DNA from: Microbacterium sp. Clip185
GTDB taxonomy: Bacteria; Actinomycetota; Actinomycetes; Actinomycetales; Microbacteriaceae
NCBI RefSeq assembly: GCF_028743715.1
Contig: NZ_CP117996.1
Coordinates: 1,116,001 to 1,180,000, forward strand
DNA length: 64,000 nucleotides
Direction of reading: 5' to 3'
Positions 16,902 to 26,623 of this stretch are shown here, piece after piece. A program made the position numbers and the translations under genes. The notes beneath the pieces were generated by a model, which was given only the letters and a program-made list of their open reading frames with translations, was not told the origin of the DNA and did no database searches. Within the stretch, counting starts at the first letter, position 1. Every line of letters starts with the position of its first letter.

Positions 16902-17396
16902 TCAGCCCTCGTCGATCGTGACGAGGTAGCCCTCGACGTGCCGGCGGATCTCGCCGTCCGCCGGATCCGCTTCGCGGGGGAGCGGCTGCTCGTCGTCGTC
17001 ATCCTCGACAGCGCGGCGGACGCCGGAAAGAGGACTCAGCAGCGCCGTCGCCGGGAGTCGCTCGAACGTCAGGACGTAGGGGCGCGGTCGCACCTCGATC
17101 GCCCAGTCCGCGCCCGGCGACGAGAAGCGCGCGTTGCCGGGCGCGGCGGCGGCGCGGGGCACACGAGAGACCCGATGGGCGACGGAGAGCGCGGCCACGG
17201 ATCGAACGACGCCCGAGAGGTGGAACTCGGGTTCTCTCTCGTGGTGGGTCTCGACGAACGCGGGGACGGTTGCCGGGGCGCAGAGCTCGCGCACCCCGTC
17301 GTCCGCATCCACGACCCCGAACTCGACGCGGTCGCCGACCGCGAACGGCTCGCCGCAGCACGCCCATTCCCACTCCCAGAGCAGCACGTCCACCAT
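16902..17396 (-). CDS. Hypothetical protein, DUF6578-like
   Basis: 164 residues. The opening VLLWEWEWACCGEPFAVGDRVEFGV resembles the start of DUF6578 proteins (tryptophan-rich strand, CCGxPF, then VGDxV). The rest is beta-rich with a HHEREPEFHLSGVVRSV block and an acidic C-terminus (EDDDDEQ). No catalytic function can be assigned. TATCGT (17408-17403) is exactly six bases before the ATG. It is divergent from the SDR gene, with 36 bases between the start codons. Confidence 0.75.
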   Translation of the reverse strand: MVDVLLWEWEWACCGEPFAVGDRVEFGVVDADDGVRELCAPATVPAFVETHHEREPEFHLSGVVRSVAALSVAHRVSRVPRAAAAPGNARFSSPGADWAIEVRPRPYVLTFERLPATALLSPLSGVRRAVEDDDDEQPLPREADPADGEIRRHVEGYLVTIDEG

Positions 17397-17402
17397 GGAT
17401 TC

Positions 17403-17426
17403 ACGATAGACACCGGCGCGTAGGCT
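17403..17426. promoter_or_regulatory. Back-to-back leaderless promoters (DUF6578-like gene and SDR gene)
   Basis: TATCGT on the minus strand (17408-17403) and TAGGCT on the plus strand (17421-17426), each six bases from its ATG. Same architecture as the GNAT/dapB pair. Confidence 0.65.
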
Positions 17427-17432
17427 CGGCTC

Positions 17433-18197
17433 ATGGCGAAGACGGCTCTCATCACCGGTGCCAGCTCCGGACTCGGCGCCGAGTACGCAAGACAGCTGGC
17501 CGCGCGCGGCGCCGACCTCGTCCTGGTGGGCCGCGACGCCCAAGCGCTGGAATCGGTCGCCCGTGAGGTGCGCGCCGTATCCGGTGTCGCGACGGAGGCG
17601 CTCGTCGCAGACCTGCTGGACGCGGGGGAGCGGCAGCGGGTCGTCGAACGCTTGACCGATCCGGGGCGGCCGATCGAGATCCTCGTCAACAACGCCGGGT
17701 TCGGCCTCCCGCTCCACTTCGAGCGCAATGACATCGAGGACGAGGTGCGCCATCTCGCCGTGCACGTCGAGGTGCCGATGCGGCTCATGCACGCGGCGCT
17801 TGCTCCGATGCTCGCGCGCGGCAGCGGCCGCATCCTGAACGTCGCGTCGATCGCCGCCTTCATCCCGCGCTCCACCTACGGCGCCTCGAAGCTGTGGCTC
17901 GTCTCCTTCAGCCGGTGGGCGAACGCGAGCTACGCACCGCGCGGCGTCACCGTGACGGCGGTGTGCCCGGGCTACACGCACACGAACTTCCACGAGCGGC
18001 TCGGTCTCGCGCCGGGTCAGGAGGGCGTCGCCGGCTGGATGTGGCTGAATCCTGCCGATGTGGTCACACCGTCGCTGCGCGATGCGGCGCGAGGCAAGGC
18101 CGTGTCGGTGCCCACCCTCCGCTATCGGGCGCTCGCCGCGCTGGCGAACATCGCGCCCGATCGGCTCGCATCGAGGCTCGGTCGGCGAGGGCGCTGA
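17433..18197 (+). CDS. SDR-family oxidoreductase
   Basis: 254 residues, a classical short-chain dehydrogenase. TGASSGLG (cofactor loop, residues 7-14), NNAGFGLP (NNAG motif), active-site Ser in LNVASIAAF, catalytic YGASK and VCPGYTHTNF. The NADPH-type Rossmann fold is clear; the substrate is unknown. The family is close to the acyl/steroid DltE-like SDRs. Leaderless start: TAGGCT six bases upstream. It ends one base before the stop of the convergent NUDIX gene. Confidence 0.9.
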   Translation: MAKTALITGASSGLGAEYARQLAARGADLVLVGRDAQALESVAREVRAVSGVATEALVADLLDAGERQRVVERLTDPGRPIEILVNNAGFGLPLHFERNDIEDEVRHLAVHVEVPMRLMHAALAPMLARGSGRILNVASIAAFIPRSTYGASKLWLVSFSRWANASYAPRGVTVTAVCPGYTHTNFHERLGLAPGQEGVAGWMWLNPADVVTPSLRDAARGKAVSVPTLRYRALAALANIAPDRLASRLGRRGR

Positions 18198-18198
18198 G

Positions 18199-18738
18199 TC
18201 AGGCGAAACGACCGAGACGGATGCCCGCGTAGGCGAGTGCCGCAACGGTCTCGCCGTCGCGGATCCGGCCGTCCGACACCATCGCGAGGGCCTCGGTGAA
18301 CGGAATGCGCACGACATCGTCGATGCCCTCCTCCGCCTGGGCGAGCGCATCGTCGGGCGCGGAGGAGAGGCCGCGCGCGAGGAACACGTGCTCGGGCGCG
18401 ACCGCGATCCCGTTGAGCGCGTTCATGGTGCCGAGGTGCTCCCACTCCGCAGCGATCAGGCCCGTCTCCTCGGCGAGCTCGCGCTGCGCGGCGAGGAGTG
18501 GATCCTCGCCGTCGCTGCCGCCCGCCGGCACCTCCCACGAGGGACCGGTCGTGTAACGCTCCATGGACACCAGGCAGACGTTGTCGGCGTCGTCCAACGC
18601 CACGATGAACACCGCCGGATGCTGCATCTCGACGACGCCGTAGATCCCCTCGCCGTCGGGGCCGGTGACGTCGTCCTCCCTCACCCGGATCCAGCGGTTC
18701 TCGTAGACGACGCGGCTCGCGGACGTGTGCCAGACCAT
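18199..18738 (-). CDS. NUDIX hydrolase (ADP-ribose pyrophosphatase-like)
   Basis: 179 residues. The Nudix box is complete: GGSDGEDPLLAAQRELAEET fits Gx5Ex7REUxEExGU. The N-terminal NRWIRVREDDV and the Ser/Pro-rich placement upstream of the box (SWEVPAGG) are typical of ADP-ribose or nucleoside-diphosphate-sugar hydrolases. The ATG has TAGGGT (18750-18745) exactly six bases before it. Housekeeping clearance of nucleotide derivatives is likely. Confidence 0.9.
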   Translation of the reverse strand: MVWHTSASRVVYENRWIRVREDDVTGPDGEGIYGVVEMQHPAVFIVALDDADNVCLVSMERYTTGPSWEVPAGGSDGEDPLLAAQRELAEETGLIAAEWEHLGTMNALNGIAVAPEHVFLARGLSSAPDDALAQAEEGIDDVVRIPFTEALAMVSDGRIRDGETVAALAYAGIRLGRFA

Positions 18739-18770
18739 GCCGCCACCCTACGACCGCATCCGCCCCATAG

Positions 18771-19307
18771 GTCCCAGGGGTTGCCACCAGCACCACGGAT
18801 CGTGCTCGCAGTGCCCTCGCTCGCGCCGCCGATCGCGGAGCCATCGAACGTGTGCGCAAGGGCGTGTACGCGCTCGGCGCGCATCCCGATGTCCGGGATG
18901 CCGCTGCCCACGGCGGCGAGCTCGCCTGCGCTGCGGCGCTTCGCGCGCACGGTGTCTGGGTGCTGGAGGAGATCCCGACCCTGCACGTCTGGCTCGGACC
19001 CGATGGCCGATCGCATCCGCATCCGTCGTGCGCGCGCATCGGGATGCGGGTGCTTCCGCGTTCGGCGTCGTCGACTTCCCGGTCGACGGGCGACTCATCA
19101 TCGAAGTCGACGGCCGCCTCAATCACGATGGCGTCAGCCTGCGTCATAAGGATCTGGTGCGGGATGCGGAGGCCGCGGCGCAGAGGTACGAGACCCTGCG
19201 CTTCGACTATGCACTCGTCGTGCGCGACTGGCCGCGCGTGCAGCGCGCACGCCGCGTGCAGAGGGCGTGCGCACGAGAATGCGTGGGGGTGCGGCGGTCG
19301 GAACCGA
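18771..19307 (+). pseudogene. Degraded AbiEi-like/DUF559 protein gene
   Basis: Two halves of a family common in actinobacteria lie in different frames. The first (18771 to about 19050) reads ARAADRGAIERVRKGVYALG and GELACAAALRAHGVWVLEE, then LHVWLGPDGRSHPHPSC: an AbiEi-type winged-helix start. The second (about 19060-19250) reads FPVDGRLIIEVDGRLNHDG and DAEAAAQRYETLRFDYALVV, the DUF559 nuclease-like end with the D-x-E-x-D core. Intact relatives have roughly 100 more residues between these blocks. The first half has no good start codon after the in-frame stop at 18768, and the second runs into dapA without a stop. So: start lost, internal deletion, frameshift, end lost. Confidence 0.75.
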
Positions 19308-19319
19308 TAGCCTGGGAAC

Positions 19320-20297
19320 ATGACGCACACGGGCAACCCCTTCGGACAGGTGCTCGTCGCGCTGGTCACTCCCATGACCGCCGACGGCGAGGTCGATTGG
19401 CCCGCCGTCGAGAAGCACATCGACGACGTCATCACGGCCGGCGCCGACGGCATCGTGGTCACCGGCACGACGGGGGAGACCTCGACGCTGACCGACCCCG
19501 AGAAGCTCCGCCTCGTCGAGGTGGGCAAGAGTGTCGCGTCCGGCCGGGCGAAGATCATCACGGGCGGCGGCTCCAACGAGACCGCGCACGCGATCGAGCT
19601 GTACCGGGCGAGCGAGAAGGCCGGCGCGGACGGCATCATGATCGTCACGCCCTACTACAACAAGCCGACCCAGGCCGGCATCCTGACGCACTTCCGCCTC
19701 GTCGCCGACGCGACGGATCTGCCCGTCATCCTCTACGACATCCCGGGCCGCACCGGCGTGCCGATCAAGTACGAGACCATCCTGCGCCTCGCCAAGCACC
19801 CCAACATCCTGGCGATCAAGGATGCGAAGGGTGACTTCAGCGAGGTGAGCCGCGTGCTCAACCAGACCGACCTGATGTACTTCTCTGGGGACGACGCGAA
19901 CGTGCTGCCGCATCTCGCGATCGGAGCGTCGGGGCTCATCGGCGTCACCGCCAACATCGCGGCGGCCCCCTACCGCGCGATCGTGGACGCGGTGAATCGG
20001 GGCGACCTGGCCACGGCGACCGCCGAGCACAAGCGTCTCGAGCCGCTCGTGCGTGCCGTCATGACGCACGTGCCGGGCACGGTGAGCGCGAAGTACATCC
20101 TTCACGGCCTCGGCCGAATCTCCAGCCCCCGCGTCCGCCTGCCCCTCGTCGGGCCGGAGGAGTGGGAGGCCGCCATCATCGAGGACGAGCTCGCCCTGGT
20201 GCGCGATGTCCCCGGTGCCGATTTCTCCAACTTCCGTCCCGACCGCAACGCCGCTGCCGGCGGCGCCCTGCCCAAGGTGCACGGAACCACACGCTGA
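19320..20297 (+). CDS. dapA: 4-hydroxy-tetrahydrodipicolinate synthase
   Basis: 325 residues. Condenses pyruvate and aspartate semialdehyde in lysine/diaminopimelate synthesis. TIM-barrel landmarks: GTTGETSTLT (carboxylate-binding TT pair), TPYYNKPTQ (catalytic Tyr), LYDIPGRTG, and the Schiff-base Lys in ILAIKDAKGDF. TAGCCT (19308-19313) is exactly six bases before the ATG. rnj follows after 96 bases, a pairing common in actinobacteria; the hairpin between them may reduce read-through. Confidence 0.95.
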   Translation: MTHTGNPFGQVLVALVTPMTADGEVDWPAVEKHIDDVITAGADGIVVTGTTGETSTLTDPEKLRLVEVGKSVASGRAKIITGGGSNETAHAIELYRASEKAGADGIMIVTPYYNKPTQAGILTHFRLVADATDLPVILYDIPGRTGVPIKYETILRLAKHPNILAIKDAKGDFSEVSRVLNQTDLMYFSGDDANVLPHLAIGASGLIGVTANIAAAPYRAIVDAVNRGDLATATAEHKRLEPLVRAVMTHVPGTVSAKYILHGLGRISSPRVRLPLVGPEEWEAAIIEDELALVRDVPGADFSNFRPDRNAAAGGALPKVHGTTR

Positions 20298-20358
20298 CAA
20301 CCGCTCGCCACGAGGCGAGCCCCAGAGCCCGCTCCTTCACAGGAGCCGGCGAGAGACA

Positions 20359-20382
20359 CGGATGCGGCGCAGGCCGCATCCG
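20359..20382 (+). repeat. Perfect hairpin made of two inverted GGATGCGG octamers, dapA-rnj spacer
   Basis: CGGATGCGGC (20359-20368), loop GCAG, GCCGCATCCG (20373-20382): ten perfect base pairs, eleven bases before the rnj start codon. It may be a terminator, an attenuator, or a device close to the rnj ribosome-binding site (GAGAGG follows directly). Confidence 0.7.
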
Positions 20383-20393
20383 GAGAGGTACGT

Positions 20394-22070
20394 ATGGCCA
20401 ACACTGTCTACGATCCGCCCGCGCTCGATCAGGGGACGCTGCGCGTCACGCCCCTGGGCGGGCTCGGCGAGGTCGGTCGGAACATGACGATCTTCGAGTA
20501 CGACGGGAAGATCCTCGTCGTCGACTGCGGCGTTCTCTTCCCCGAGGAGCACCAGCCGGGTGTGGACCTCATCCTCCCCGACTTCGCGCCGCTGCGCGAC
20601 CGGCTCGAGGACATCGTGGGCATCGTGCTCACGCACGGCCACGAGGATCACATCGGCGCCGTCCCCTACCTGCTGAAGCTCAAGAACGACATCCCCCTCA
20701 TCGGATCCGGGCTGACTCTCGCCCTCGTCGAGGCGAAGCTCAAAGAGCACAGGGTCAAGTCGTACACGCTGACGGTTTCGGAGGGTCAGCGGGAGCAGGT
20801 CGGGCCGTTCGACCTCGAGTTCGTCGCGGTGAACCACTCGATCCCCGACGCCCTGGCCGTCGCCATCCGCACGCCCGCGGGCATGGCACTGGCCACCGGC
20901 GACTTCAAGATGGACCAGCTGCCGCTCGACGGCCGTCTCACCGACCTTCGCGCCTTCGCCCGTCTGGGCGAGGAGGGGATCGACCTCTTCCTCGTCGACT
21001 CCACCAATGCTGACGTTCCCGGCTTCACACCGCTGGAGCGCTCCATCGGTCCCGTGCTCGACCAGGTCATCGGCCGGGCTCCCCGCCGCGTGATCGTGGC
21101 GAGCTTCTCGAGCCACGTGCACCGGGTTCAGCAGGTCATCGACGCCGCGGCCGCCCACGGGCGCCGGGTCGCCTTCCTCGGCCGCAGCATGGTGCGCAAC
21201 ATGACGATCGCGCAGGACCTCGGCTACCTCAAGGTTCCCGACGGCGTCCTGATCGACTACAAGAAGGCACGTGATCTGCCCGACGACCGCATCGTCTACA
21301 TGTCGACCGGCTCGCAGGGCGAGCCGATGGCGGTGCTCTCGCGGATGGCCAACCTCGATCACGAGATCGAGCCCGGCCCCGGCGACACCGTGATCCTCGC
21401 GTCCAGCCAGATCCCCGGCAATGAGAACGCGATCTACCGTGTGATCGACGGGCTGACCAAACTGGGCGCCAATGTCGTCCACAAGGGCAACGCGAAGGTG
21501 CACGTCTCCGGTCACGCCGCCGCGGGCGAGCTGCTGTACTGCTACAACATCCTGCAGCCGCGCAACGTGCTGCCCGTGCACGGCGAGTACCGCCATCTGA
21601 TGGCGAACGCCAAGCTCGCGCAGGACACCGGCATCCCCGCCGAACGCACGATCCTCGCCGAGAACGGCACCGTGATCGATCTCAAGGACGGCGAGGCCCG
21701 AGTCGTCGGTCAGCGCGACATCGGCTTCGTCTACGTGGACGGTTCGACCGTGGGCGAGATCACGGATGCCGATCTGAAGGATCGCCGCATCCTCGGCGAA
21801 GAGGGCTTCATCTCCGTCATCGTGGTGGTCGATGCCTCCACGGGTCGCATCATCACCGGACCGGAGATCCACGCGCGCGGCTTCGCCGAGGACGACTCGG
21901 TGTTCGAGGACGTCAAGCCGAAGATCGCCGCAGCGCTCGCCGAGGCGGCGGGATCGGGCGTGCGGGACACGCACGCGCTGTCGCAGGTCGTCCGTCGCAC
22001 GATCGGTCGTTGGGTGAACCAGCGTCTGCGTCGGCGCCCGATGATCGTGCCGCTGGTGATCGAGGCCTGA
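20394..22070 (+). CDS. rnj: Ribonuclease J
   Basis: 558 residues, the usual length for RNase J1. Metallo-beta-lactamase core with HGHEDHIG at residues 81-88, a further metal ligand in VNHSIPD and the beta-CASP HIS in SGHAAAGELL, plus RNA-binding loops such as STGSQGEPMAVLSRM. It has endo- and 5'-3' exoribonuclease activity in mRNA and rRNA processing; with pnp, this window holds two major RNA-decay enzymes. Ribosome-binding GAGAGG is seven bases before the ATG, directly after the octamer hairpin. Confidence 0.95.
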   Translation: MANTVYDPPALDQGTLRVTPLGGLGEVGRNMTIFEYDGKILVVDCGVLFPEEHQPGVDLILPDFAPLRDRLEDIVGIVLTHGHEDHIGAVPYLLKLKNDIPLIGSGLTLALVEAKLKEHRVKSYTLTVSEGQREQVGPFDLEFVAVNHSIPDALAVAIRTPAGMALATGDFKMDQLPLDGRLTDLRAFARLGEEGIDLFLVDSTNADVPGFTPLERSIGPVLDQVIGRAPRRVIVASFSSHVHRVQQVIDAAAAHGRRVAFLGRSMVRNMTIAQDLGYLKVPDGVLIDYKKARDLPDDRIVYMSTGSQGEPMAVLSRMANLDHEIEPGPGDTVILASSQIPGNENAIYRVIDGLTKLGANVVHKGNAKVHVSGHAAAGELLYCYNILQPRNVLPVHGEYRHLMANAKLAQDTGIPAERTILAENGTVIDLKDGEARVVGQRDIGFVYVDGSTVGEITDADLKDRRILGEEGFISVIVVVDASTGRIITGPEIHARGFAEDDSVFEDVKPKIAAALAEAAGSGVRDTHALSQVVRRTIGRWVNQRLRRRPMIVPLVIEA

Positions 22071-22094
22071 TCGCTTCATCGCTATGATCCGGGC

Positions 22095-22589
22095 ATGCCC
22101 GCGAGCTTCCGGATCCGCGCCGCCGAACAGCCGGACGGCGTCTTCCTCGCGGACATGGTGGTCGAGGCCGCGAACTGGCGGCCCGGCGCCGCGCGCCCGC
22201 GGCACGAGATCCTCGCGGCACCCGAGCATGCCCGCTACATCTCGGGGTGGAAGCGCCCGGGCGATACGGGCTTGGTCGCCGTGAGCCCGGAGAACGAGGC
22301 GATCGGTGCCGCGTGGTACCGGATGCTGCCGCGCACCGAGCCCGGGTTCGGGTACGTCGGGACCGGAGTGCCCGAGCTCGTGATCGGCGTACGCCCTCTC
22401 TGGCGCGCCCACGGCGTCGGACGCGCCCTGTTGCAGCAGTTGGTGGCGGCGGCGCGCGTCGAGGGCTACGCACGCCTGAGCCTCAGCGTCGAGCGCGACA
22501 ACTTCGCCGCGACCCTCTACCGCTCCGAGGGTTTCGCCGTCACCTCGCCCGCCCAGGGACGCGACACCATGGTGCGTCGCCTGCGCTGA
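22095..22589 (+). CDS. GNAT-family N-acetyltransferase
   Basis: 164 residues. GNAT motif A reads [24 protein letters not shown] (acetyl-CoA loop RAHGVG) and motif B reads [20 protein letters not shown]. Substrate unknown. TATGAT (22083-22088), an almost ideal -10 box, stands exactly six bases before the ATG, giving a leaderless mRNA independent of rnj. Confidence 0.87.
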   Translation: MPASFRIRAAEQPDGVFLADMVVEAANWRPGAARPRHEILAAPEHARYISGWKRPGDTGLVAVSPENEAIGAAWYRMLPRTEPGFGYVGTGVPELVIGVRPLWRAHGVGRALLQQLVAAARVEGYARLSLSVERDNFAATLYRSEGFAVTSPAQGRDTMVRRLR

Positions 22590-22645
22590 GGCGCTTCGCC
22601 GCGTGGCTACCGGCCGCTGTCGCGGGTCGGATCTACCGTGGGATC

Positions 22646-25339
22646 ATGGCCCGCAGTACCGCCTCGACGCGTCGCGCCCCCGCGAAGGGCGGGACCTCGC
22701 GCGCGCGCAAACCCGAACCCGCTCCCAAGCGCTACGTGGGTGAGGACGAGCGACCCTCGGTCGCCGTCCGCGCCTGGATGGGACTCGCGCACCTCACGGG
22801 CGGACTGTTCCGCACGTTCGGGCCGGAGACGCTCGAGAAAGACCAGCGCCGCGACGGGTTCCCGTTCCTGCTCGTACTCCTCGCGGTCGCCGGTGCGGTC
22901 ATCGAGTGGTTCTTCATCGGCACCGACGTCTCTGCGGCCATCAGCGCGTACTCCATCGGCGGGCTCGTCGGCAGGGTCTCCTTCATCCTCCCGGTCTTTC
23001 TCGTCCTGCTGGCCGGTTGGCTGTTCCGCCATCCCGCGTCGGTGCACGACAACGGACGTATCGGGATCGGCTTCGCGCTCTTCATTCTGACGATCGCGGG
23101 CTTCTGCCATGTTCTCGGCGGTCGCCCGCAGCCCTCGTCGGGCCTTCCGGCGCTCAGCACCGCGGGCGGTCTGTTCGGTTGGATGGCGGGGGAGCCCCTC
23201 GCGCTGCTGCTCCAGCCGGTCGGCGCGGGCATCGTGCTGACGCTCCTCGCGGTGCTCAGCGTGCTCATCCTCACTCGCACGCCCCCGAACCGCATCGGTC
23301 GCCGCCTGGGCGACCTGTACGCGTGGATGTTCGGCGCCGAGCGGCACGAGCCGGTCGAGAAGCCCGATCGCGCGAAGGATGCGGCGGCCGCTGCCGACGA
23401 CGATGCGACAGAGGCGATGCCGTGGTGGCGTCGCAACAAGACCGGGCGCGAGCAGGACCCCGACGACGGTGCCGGATCGCAGGATCTCACCGAGCTGCTG
23501 TTCACCGACACTCCGGTCTCCGGAGGCTTCGACAACGCCCTCGAGCCCGCGCGCCCCGCGCCGCCTCTGCCGGGCGCGCCGGATGCGCTCACCGAGGTCA
23601 TCGACCCCTCGGTGATCGCCGCGGCGGAACGCGCGGTCGCCGACAGTCGTGCCGCTGCGGGTCTGCAGGACGACGGGGACTCCGGTCCGCAGCCCACCCT
23701 CGACGGCATCGAGGGCTTCGGTGGCAGCGGTGATCGCGTTCCGCCGGCGGCCTCCTATTCCCTGCCCTCGGTCGCCTCCCTCGCGGCGGGGTCTGCACCG
23801 AAGACCCGTTCCGAGGCCAACGACGCGGTCGTGCGCGCCATCATGGGCGTGTTCGAGCAGTTCAAGGTCGACGCGAAGGTCACGGGCTTCTCGCGCGGAC
23901 CCACCGTCACGCAGTACGAGGTCGAGGTCGGACCGGGAGTGAAGGTTGAGCGCATCACCGCGCTGACCAACAACATCGCGTACGCGGTCGCCTCCAACGA
24001 GGTGCGCATCCTCGCGCCGATCCCCGGCAAGAGCGCCATCGGCGTCGAGATCCCGAATACCGACCGCGAGATCGTGACGCTGGGCGACGTGCTGCGTTCG
24101 CAGAACGCGCTGCAGTCCACGCATCCGATGACGATCGGCGTGGGCAAGGATGTGGGCGGCGGCTTCGTCGTCGCGAACCTTGCGAAGATGCCGCACCTCC
24201 TGGTCGCCGGCTCCACCGGCTCCGGAAAGTCGAGCTTCGTCAACTCGATGATCACGAGCCTGCTCATGCGCTCGAAGCCGTCCGAGGTGCGGATGGTGCT
24301 GATCGATCCGAAGCGCGTGGAGCTCACCTCCTACGCCGGAGTCCCGCACCTCATCACGCCCATCATCACGAACCCGAAGAAGGCGGCCGAGGCGCTGCAG
24401 TGGGTCGTGAAAGAGATGGACATGCGGTACGACGACCTCGCGTCGTTCGGGTTCCGCCACATCGACGACTTCAACAAAGCGGTCGTCGCCGGGCAGATCC
24501 AGCTGCCCCCGGGCAGCGAGCGCGTGCTGAAGCCGTATCCGTACCTGCTCGTCGTGGTCGACGAGCTCGCCGACCTCATGATGGTCGCGCCGCGCGACGT
24601 CGAAGACTCGATCGTTCGCATCACCCAGCTGGCGCGTGCGAGCGGCATCCACCTGGTGCTGGCGACGCAGCGTCCGAGCGTCGACGTCGTCACGGGCCTC
24701 ATCAAGGCCAACGTGCCCTCGCGTCTCGCCTTCGCCGTCACCAGCGTCACCGACTCCCGGGTCATCCTCGATCAGCCGGGCGCCGACCGGTTGATCGGTC
24801 AGGGAGACGGCCTCTTCCTGCCCATGGGCGCGTCCAAGGCCATCCGCGTGCAGGGTGCCTGGGTCAGCGAGCCGGAGATCGAGAAGGTCGTGCAGCACGT
24901 CACCGGCCAGGCCCGCCCCGAGTATCGGGCGGATGTCGCGGCGGTCACCGAGAAGAAGGAGATCGACGCCGACATCGGTGACGACCTCGAGCTCCTGCTC
25001 GCTGCGGCCGAGCTCGTCGTGGGCACGCAGTTCGGATCGACCTCGATGCTCCAGCGCAAGCTGCGTGTCGGCTTCGCCAAGGCCGGACGCCTCATGGACC
25101 TCATGGAGTCTCGCGAGATCGTGGGTCCGTCCGAGGGGTCCAAGGCTCGTGATGTTCTGGTGACGCCTGAGCAGCTGCCCGGTGTCCTCGCTCGCCTACG
25201 CGGCGAGGATCCGCCCGCCGGCGCTGGCACCGATGACCGTTATGGGCCGGATGCGGTGGACTCGCAGTTCGACGGCCTCGAGGTGGTCGACGGCGATGAG
25301 GGCTCCGAGGACGCCTGGAGCCTCACCGGGCGCGACTGA
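22646..25339 (+). CDS. ftsK: DNA translocase FtsK/SpoIIIE
   Basis: 897 residues from ATG at 22646, fixed by TACCGT (22634-22639) six bases upstream. The N-terminal hydrophilic part leads into about four membrane helices (residues 65-240), then a disordered acidic/Pro linker (about 240-390), and the motor with [11 protein letters not shown] (Walker A, about 521-530), [13 protein letters not shown] (Walker B) and [17 protein letters not shown]. The C-terminal gamma winged helix ([20 protein letters not shown]) recognises the polarity sequences that orient pumping towards dif. It acts at the division septum to clear and resolve chromosomes. Confidence 0.95.
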   Translation: MARSTASTRRAPAKGGTSRARKPEPAPKRYVGEDERPSVAVRAWMGLAHLTGGLFRTFGPETLEKDQRRDGFPFLLVLLAVAGAVIEWFFIGTDVSAAISAYSIGGLVGRVSFILPVFLVLLAGWLFRHPASVHDNGRIGIGFALFILTIAGFCHVLGGRPQPSSGLPALSTAGGLFGWMAGEPLALLLQPVGAGIVLTLLAVLSVLILTRTPPNRIGRRLGDLYAWMFGAERHEPVEKPDRAKDAAAAADDDATEAMPWWRRNKTGREQDPDDGAGSQDLTELLFTDTPVSGGFDNALEPARPAPPLPGAPDALTEVIDPSVIAAAERAVADSRAAAGLQDDGDSGPQPTLDGIEGFGGSGDRVPPAASYSLPSVASLAAGSAPKTRSEANDAVVRAIMGVFEQFKVDAKVTGFSRGPTVTQYEVEVGPGVKVERITALTNNIAYAVASNEVRILAPIPGKSAIGVEIPNTDREIVTLGDVLRSQNALQSTHPMTIGVGKDVGGGFVVANLAKMPHLLVAGSTGSGKSSFVNSMITSLLMRSKPSEVRMVLIDPKRVELTSYAGVPHLITPIITNPKKAAEALQWVVKEMDMRYDDLASFGFRHIDDFNKAVVAGQIQLPPGSERVLKPYPYLLVVVDELADLMMVAPRDVEDSIVRITQLARASGIHLVLATQRPSVDVVTGLIKANVPSRLAFAVTSVTDSRVILDQPGADRLIGQGDGLFLPMGASKAIRVQGAWVSEPEIEKVVQHVTGQARPEYRADVAAVTEKKEIDADIGDDLELLLAAAELVVGTQFGSTSMLQRKLRVGFAKAGRLMDLMESREIVGPSEGSKARDVLVTPEQLPGVLARLRGEDPPAGAGTDDRYGPDAVDSQFDGLEVVDGDEGSEDAWSLTGRD

Positions 25340-25366
25340 ACGTTCCCGGCTCGCTAGGCTCGCATC

Positions 25367-25951
25367 GTGGCGGTTCCCCGACAGCTTCCCAACGCGATCA
25401 CGATCGTGCGCATCCTGTGCGCGCCGGTCTTCCTCTGGCTCCTGCTGGCCGACGCCGGCGAGGGCGGTGGGATGCGGTGGGCGGCGACGGTGCTGTTCAT
25501 CGTCGCGATCGCCACCGACGGCATCGACGGCTACCTCGCCCGGCGCTATGAGATCGTCACCGATCTCGGCAAGCTCCTGGACCCGATCGCCGACAAGGCG
25601 CTCACCGGATGCGCCTTCGTGGGCCTGTCCATCCTCGGAGAGTTGCCCTGGTGGGTGACCATCGTCGTGCTCGTGCGCGAGGTCGGCATCACCGTGTATC
25701 GCTTCGCTGTCGTCAGCGACCACGTCCTGGCCGCCGCCTGGATGGGCAAGCTCAAGACGGTGGCTCAGGCCGTGGCCCTCTCGCTGGCACTCGCTCCGCT
25801 CGCCCCTCTGGTGGGCGAATGGATCCACGTGGTGAACACCATCACGATGTGGATCGCTGTCATCCTCACGATCGCCAGCGGAATCGACTACGTCATCAGC
25901 GAGGTGAGAGGGCGCCGTGCGCGCCGCCCGGGAGACGACCATGTCGGATGA
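25367..25951 (+). CDS. pgsA: CDP-diacylglycerol-glycerol-3-phosphate 3-phosphatidyltransferase
   Basis: 194 residues from GTG at 25367, set by TAGGCT (25355-25360) exactly six bases upstream. Makes phosphatidylglycerol phosphate. The CDP-alcohol phosphatidyltransferase motif DGx2ARx8Gx3Dx3D is complete at about residues 51-77 (DGIDGYLAR then DLGKLLDPIADK), within several membrane helices. It overlaps the start of the CinA-like gene by 11 bases. The order ftsK-pgsA-cinA-clgR-recA is typical of actinobacteria. Confidence 0.93.
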   Translation: MAVPRQLPNAITIVRILCAPVFLWLLLADAGEGGGMRWAATVLFIVAIATDGIDGYLARRYEIVTDLGKLLDPIADKALTGCAFVGLSILGELPWWVTIVVLVREVGITVYRFAVVSDHVLAAAWMGKLKTVAQAVALSLALAPLAPLVGEWIHVVNTITMWIAVILTIASGIDYVISEVRGRRARRPGDDHVG

Positions 25952-26483
25952 ACGCTTCATGGAAGACAACGCCCTCGACGAGCAGACCTCGATCGTCGGC
26001 GGTCGACGCACGGATGCCGAGCACATCGTCGAGCGCCTCGGCGAACTGGGCTGGACCATCGGCATCGCCGAGTCGCTGACCGGCGGAGAGGTGTGCAGTC
26101 AGCTGGTCGCGGTCGCCGGCGCATCGAGAGTCGTGCGCGGCGGCATCGTCGCCTACGCCACCGAGCTCAAGCACCGCCTGCTCGGCGTCGACGCTCTCGT
26201 GCTGGAGCTGGGCGGTCCGGTGCAGGCGAAGGTGGCGCGCCAGATGGCCGAGGGGGTGCGAGACGCGGTCGCGGTGGACGGTGCGGCGGCCGACGTCGGT
26301 GTCGCGACAACGGGTATCGCCGGACCCACCTCATCCGACGGGCAGCCCGTCGGTACCGTGTTCGTCGCGGTCTCCACACCCCTGGGCACCCGCGTGGAAC
26401 TGTTGCAGCTCGAGGGCGATCGTGATCAGATCCGTCAGCGCACCGCACGTCGTGCGCTGCGAATGGTGCTCGAAGCGCTCTGA
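25941..26483 (+). CDS. CinA-family protein (PncC-type nicotinamide-nucleotide amidase)
   Basis: 180 residues from ATG at 25941 (GGGAGACGACC upstream). It contains only the C-terminal CinA domain: GIAESLTGGEVCSQL with the catalytic Ser/Thr region, GGIVAYATELKHRLLGV, TTGIAGPTSSDGQPVGTVFVA. Stand-alone versions deamidate nicotinamide mononucleotide to nicotinate mononucleotide, recycling NMN released by DNA ligase. It overlaps pgsA and precedes clgR. Confidence 0.9.
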   Translation: MSDERFMEDNALDEQTSIVGGRRTDAEHIVERLGELGWTIGIAESLTGGEVCSQLVAVAGASRVVRGGIVAYATELKHRLLGVDALVLELGGPVQAKVARQMAEGVRDAVAVDGAAADVGVATTGIAGPTSSDGQPVGTVFVAVSTPLGTRVELLQLEGDRDQIRQRTARRALRMVLEAL

Positions 26484-26623
26484 GGGAACAGATCGGGTTA
26501 CCACTGGGTTACGTTGTGCGATTCTCATCCGTCACCCAGCGGCGCGGGATTAGATTGGCCGCACGCACTGTTGTAGCGTTATGCACCCGGTGCACGACGG
26601 ATTCGGTAAAAGGAGGGCTCGAA

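Noticed and set aside
20337..22412. 691-residue minus-strand frame opposite rnj
   Set aside because: Antisense shadow of a complete RNase J; composition His/Asp/Arg/Val-rich without domains.
22607..24898. 763-residue minus-strand frame opposite ftsK
   Set aside because: Antisense shadow with no domain; ftsK is complete on the plus strand.
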